Shown one piece after another: positions 61,569-64,000 of a stretch of DNA of 64,000 bases (its first letter is position 1; the number at the start of each line of letters is the position of its first letter). The stretch is from JAEUOS01 sp965279115 (lineage in GTDB: Bacteria; Pseudomonadota; Gammaproteobacteria; Burkholderiales; JAEUOS01): NCBI GenBank assembly GCA_965279115.1, contig OZ257137.1, forward strand, positions 2,232,001 to 2,296,000. Direction: 5' to 3'. Under the pieces are notes generated by a model, which did not search any database, was not told the DNA's origin, and saw only the letters and a list, made by a program, of their open reading frames with translations. Made by a program: the position numbers and the translations under genes.

Positions 61569-61817
61569 CTACGAAACTCCGGACATCCGCGCAAATCTCG
61601 GCTGCAGCCGGCCCTCCACCTCGATCTGCTCGAAGAACATCGCATGCGGGCGCACCCACAGCCCGGTGGCGTTGTAGAGCGGGCGATACACCACCAGGGG
61701 CTCCAGGGTCTCGCTATGGCGCGCGACACCGACAATTTCGTACTCGCCACCCTTGTAGTGGCGATAACGGCCCGTCGGTGTGTCGGGCAGGGGCGGCAGG
61801 TCGCTCATGTCGCCCAT
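61569..61817 (-). CDS. DUF1653 domain protein
   Basis: An 82-residue DUF1653 protein: TGRYRHYKGGEYEIVGVARH, then ETLEPLVVYRPLY and LWVRPHAMFFEQIEVEG in the typical order. The ATG at 61808 (MSDLPPLP) is an alternative start. It starts directly after the stop of the GFA gene, so the two are co-transcribed. Function unknown, though widespread in proteobacteria. Confidence 0.92.
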   Translation of the reverse strand: MGDMSDLPPLPDTPTGRYRHYKGGEYEIVGVARHSETLEPLVVYRPLYNATGLWVRPHAMFFEQIEVEGRLQPRFARMSGVS

Positions 61818-62222
61818 CTATTGCCGCGCCTGGCCGGGTATGCCCCGCACATCCCGTGACCATGGCATCGCCGAATCACACCAGATCTGTTGCTTGGGCG
61901 GCAGGCTCGCCCGCTGGTCGAGGCATCCGACCCGCAGGGTGTACCTGAGCGGGTTGTCGCCCAAGGCACAGGCATACACCGGCGAACCGCATGCCGGGCA
62001 AAACGAGTGCGCTCGCCTTTCGCCGCTGTCGGCCGTCTTGACGTAGGACTTGAGCTGGCCGGTAATGAGGCGAAACGTCTCGCGCGGCGCAGGTACGCTC
62101 ACCCGGTAGGCCGAGCCGGTGAGTTTCTGGCAGTCGGAGCAATTGCACAGACGTACCGTTTCAGGATCGACATCGGCCTCGTAGGTGACCTGGCCGCAAT
62201 GGCACGAACCGGTGACTTTCAT
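61818..62222 (-). CDS. GFA-family zinc protein (glutathione-dependent formaldehyde-activating type)
   Basis: A 134-residue GFA/CENP-V-domain protein. Zinc-binding cysteines are in GSCHCGQVTYEA, LCNCSDCQKLTGS and FCPACGSPVYA. The family includes Gfa of Paracoccus, although a true formaldehyde role is disputed for most members. No other formaldehyde genes are nearby. It precedes the DUF1653 gene without a gap. Confidence 0.92.
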   Translation of the reverse strand: MKVTGSCHCGQVTYEADVDPETVRLCNCSDCQKLTGSAYRVSVPAPRETFRLITGQLKSYVKTADSGERRAHSFCPACGSPVYACALGDNPLRYTLRVGCLDQRASLPPKQQIWCDSAMPWSRDVRGIPGQARQ

Positions 62223-62263
62223 GCTGAACTCCCCTTGATCGAATTTAACGAAGTGCGCCGAAC

Positions 62264-63241
62264 CTAAACCGGAATGCGGATCGGGAAGGGCGGCGGCACC
62301 GGCACGTGCGGCGCGACAATGCGGTTCCTGAGGATGCCGAGGCCGCTCACCTCCAGTTCGATTTCGTCACCGTGCTTGAGAAAGCGGCCGAGTTCGTTGC
62401 CGCACCCGCCACCCACGGTGCCGGACCCCAGCACCTCGCCAGCGTAGAGGGTTTCATCCTCCGACATGTAGCTCACCATCTTGCCGAAGGTATGCTGCAT
62501 GTCGCGCGAATTGCCGCGCGACCACTCCTCGCCGTTGACACGCGTCACCATGGTGAGCGCCTGCGGGTCGGGGATCTCGTCGGCTGTCACCAGCCACGGC
62601 CCCATGGCGTTGCCGGTGTCGAAGTCCTTGCCCTTGGCGGGACCGAGCGCGCCGGCCATCTCGGTGTACTGCGCGTCGCGCGCGGAAAAGTCGTTGAAGA
62701 TCATGTAGCCGAAAATGTACTGGCCTGCGTCTTCCACCTTGATGTTCTTGCCGCCGCGTCCGGTGACAAGGCCGATCTCCAGCTCGTAATCGACGGTTTG
62801 CGAATAGGCCGGCCAGTGCACTTCGGCACCGGTGCCCACCACGCTGAAGCAGTTGCCCTTGTAGTAGATCGGTCGCTCGTACCAGACGCGCGGCAGTTCC
62901 ACCGTGGCCGGATCGAGCCGCGCGGTGCCGATGCCGAACAGGTAGCGATTGGCGCGCGACTGGCGGAAATGTTTCTCGAAGCACAGGCAGTCGCGCAGGC
63001 GGCGCGGCACCGGCACCGGCGCCATCAGCTTCACCGACGCCAGTTCGCGCACCATGCCCGGCCTGGCCAGGAGCGCACGCGCCGCATCCAGCGCGGCTGC
63101 TCCCCCGTCGATCAAGGCCAGCATGTCGCGGAAATGCGCGCTTGCGTCAGAGGCGGTGAAGTCGACCAGCGTGGTTTCGCCGGGCAGCAGCGCACCGATG
63201 TGCTGCGCGCCCTCGGTCGTGATGAAGGTGACTAGTTTCAT
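62264..63241 (-). CDS. Fumarylacetoacetate hydrolase family protein
   Basis: A 325-residue FAH-fold enzyme. The N-domain starts KLVTFITTEGAQHIGALL. The catalytic/metal part shows VDYELEIGLVTGRGGKNI (Glu ligands), FGYMIFNDFSARDAQ, KGKDFDTGNAMGPWLV and SGTVGGGCGNE. It cleaves a C-C bond of a diketo acid or decarboxylates an oxo acid late in aromatic degradation. ATG 63241 fits; a longer frame upstream is not similar. It is divergent from the cupin-Bug pair, 126 bases apart. Confidence 0.9.
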   Translation of the reverse strand: MKLVTFITTEGAQHIGALLPGETTLVDFTASDASAHFRDMLALIDGGAAALDAARALLARPGMVRELASVKLMAPVPVPRRLRDCLCFEKHFRQSRANRYLFGIGTARLDPATVELPRVWYERPIYYKGNCFSVVGTGAEVHWPAYSQTVDYELEIGLVTGRGGKNIKVEDAGQYIFGYMIFNDFSARDAQYTEMAGALGPAKGKDFDTGNAMGPWLVTADEIPDPQALTMVTRVNGEEWSRGNSRDMQHTFGKMVSYMSEDETLYAGEVLGSGTVGGGCGNELGRFLKHGDEIELEVSGLGILRNRIVAPHVPVPPPFPIRIPV

Positions 63242-63367
63242 GGGAATGTCCGGGTTTGAAGTTTGTGCAAGGCGGCAATATAAGCCCGGCGGCGGTAGTA
63301 CGATGGCACCCGCCAGACACGACAACTGTCCAGCAGTGACCGAAAACGACACCACGAGGAGAACCCC

Positions 63368-63754
63368 ATGCAAGCCAAGCGCTATTTTGTCAGCGAATCC
63401 GAAGTCACCCCCTACAGCCCGGCCAACCATGAAGACACCGTCAACCGCCGCCTGATCGGGCCGGAGACCGTTGGGTCGAAAAACATCGAATTGCTGCTCG
63501 GTGTGGTGGGCGGCGCCAGCGGCGGCGCGCTGCCGCACATGCACCCCGGCATCGAGCAGGTCTGCTACATGCTGCAGGGCCGTGCCCGCGCCGAGGTGGA
63601 CGGCCAGGTCCGCGAACTCGGCCCCGGCGATGCCTGCTACTTCCCCGCCGACACCTTCCACACCTTCACCAAGGTGAGCGACGAGCCGGTGCGCGTGCTG
63701 GTGATGTACACCCCGCCCTATGGCGAGAACAAGGACAAGGCGGTCGCGAAATGA
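63368..63754 (+). CDS. Cupin-domain protein (distinct subfamily, metal site intact)
   Basis: A 128-residue cupin with both motifs intact: LPHMHPGIEQVCYMLQG (HxH-x4-E) and FPADTFHTFTKV with the second-motif His. It differs from the two larger cupins in the window, which have Arg at that place. GAGGAGAAC precedes ATG 63368. Its stop overlaps the start of the Bug gene (ATGA), so this is a third cupin-Bug pair. Possibly binds or isomerises the carboxylate captured by the Bug protein. Confidence 0.88.
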   Translation: MQAKRYFVSESEVTPYSPANHEDTVNRRLIGPETVGSKNIELLLGVVGGASGGALPHMHPGIEQVCYMLQGRARAEVDGQVRELGPGDACYFPADTFHTFTKVSDEPVRVLVMYTPPYGENKDKAVAK

Positions 63755-64000
63755 AGCGAGGCCTCTTTCGCGCAGCAGCCCTGTGCGTGCTGACCATGGC
63801 GGCGGGGAGCACCGTCGCGCAGTGGTCGCCGACCCAGAGCATCCGCATGCTCACGCCCTACGCGCCCGGCGGCGCGGCCGACATCGTCGCGCGCATCGTC
63901 GCCGACAAGCTGAGCCCGGCGCTCGGCCAGCCGGTGGTGGTCGAAAACCGCGGCGGCGCCGGCGGCATCATCGGCACCGAACTGGGCGCCAAGGCGCCGC
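63751..64000 (+). CDS. Bug/TctC-type periplasmic binding protein, 3' end outside window
   Basis: The first 83 residues of a Bug protein: a signal peptide (KRGLFRAAALCVLTMAAGSTVA), then SIRMLTPYAPGGAADIVARI and ENRGGAGGIIGTELG. It is coupled to the upstream cupin by a four-base overlap and is the fifth Bug protein in the window. The reading frame is open at the window edge. Confidence 0.9.
   Translation, partial: MKRGLFRAAALCVLTMAAGSTVAQWSPTQSIRMLTPYAPGGAADIVARIVADKLSPALGQPVVVENRGGAGGIIGTELGAKAP

Overview
The window is about 64 kb of GC-rich, densely coded bacterial DNA. It contains no rRNA, tRNA, CRISPR array or insertion sequence that I can recognise, and no gene-free stretch longer than 300 bases. 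The gene content points to a Burkholderiales-type betaproteobacterium. It has four complete and one partial Bug/TctC-type periplasmic binding proteins without their membrane partners, a complete branched-chain-type (Liv) ABC importer, many SDRs, and acyl-CoA and ring-hydroxylation enzymes. The taxonomic call is an inference from gene content.

Layout. (a) 1-14058, leftward: one tightly packed run of 15 genes with two uptake systems (Bug protein, LivGHMKF), an acyl-CoA ligase of the ADP-forming type, a crotonase, a cupin, a NIPSNAP protein, several SDRs and a strikingly degenerate AMP-ligase homologue. A divergent LysR regulator sits at 14157. (b) 15.2-18.7 kb: a DUF433/PIN-like toxin-antitoxin pair, then a Rieske oxygenase-Bug-cupin set. 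A palindrome (CCGATA-N5-TATCGG) occurs both in front of lysR and in front of this cupin, suggesting one regulon. (c) 18.8-27.5 kb: CIA30 protein, a GST-cyclase-MFS-membrane protein operon, a TSUP transporter, a lipoprotein-type methyltransferase, and a sensor kinase behind a good match to a sigma-28 (FliA) promoter. (d) 27.5-41.3 kb: the most interesting part. It holds two Bug proteins, two FAD aromatic hydroxylases, two phytanoyl-CoA-dioxygenase-type enzymes, an epoxide-hydrolase-type alpha/beta hydrolase, a cytosolic cobalamin reductive dehalogenase homologue (rdhA) with an internally duplicated domain, a HipBA module with four regularly spaced operators, and an SDR-derived enzyme with both diagnostic halohydrin dehalogenase motifs. 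(e) 41.3-49.7 kb: SDR, MFS, gamma-glutamyltransferase family, a GST-DUF2855-enolase superfamily operon, and an HtrA-like protein that has lost all three catalytic residues. (f) 49.8-58.3 kb: GMC oxidoreductase, SHOCT protein, acyl-CoA ligase, and a five-gene ABC importer operon ending in a GpdQ-like phosphodiesterase. (g) 58.3-64 kb: small housekeeping and unknown genes, a fumarylacetoacetate hydrolase family enzyme and a third cupin-Bug pair.

How it may work together (inference). The region reads as an accessory catabolic island for aromatic and possibly organohalogen acids. Bug and Liv proteins capture substrates, Rieske, flavin and Fe/2-oxoglutarate enzymes hydroxylate, RdhA and the halohydrin dehalogenase remove halogens by unrelated chemistries, the epoxide hydrolase would open the epoxide made by the halohydrin dehalogenase, and CoA ligases, crotonase and SDRs channel products onward. 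Only one conventional transcription regulator (LysR) is visible apart from HipB.
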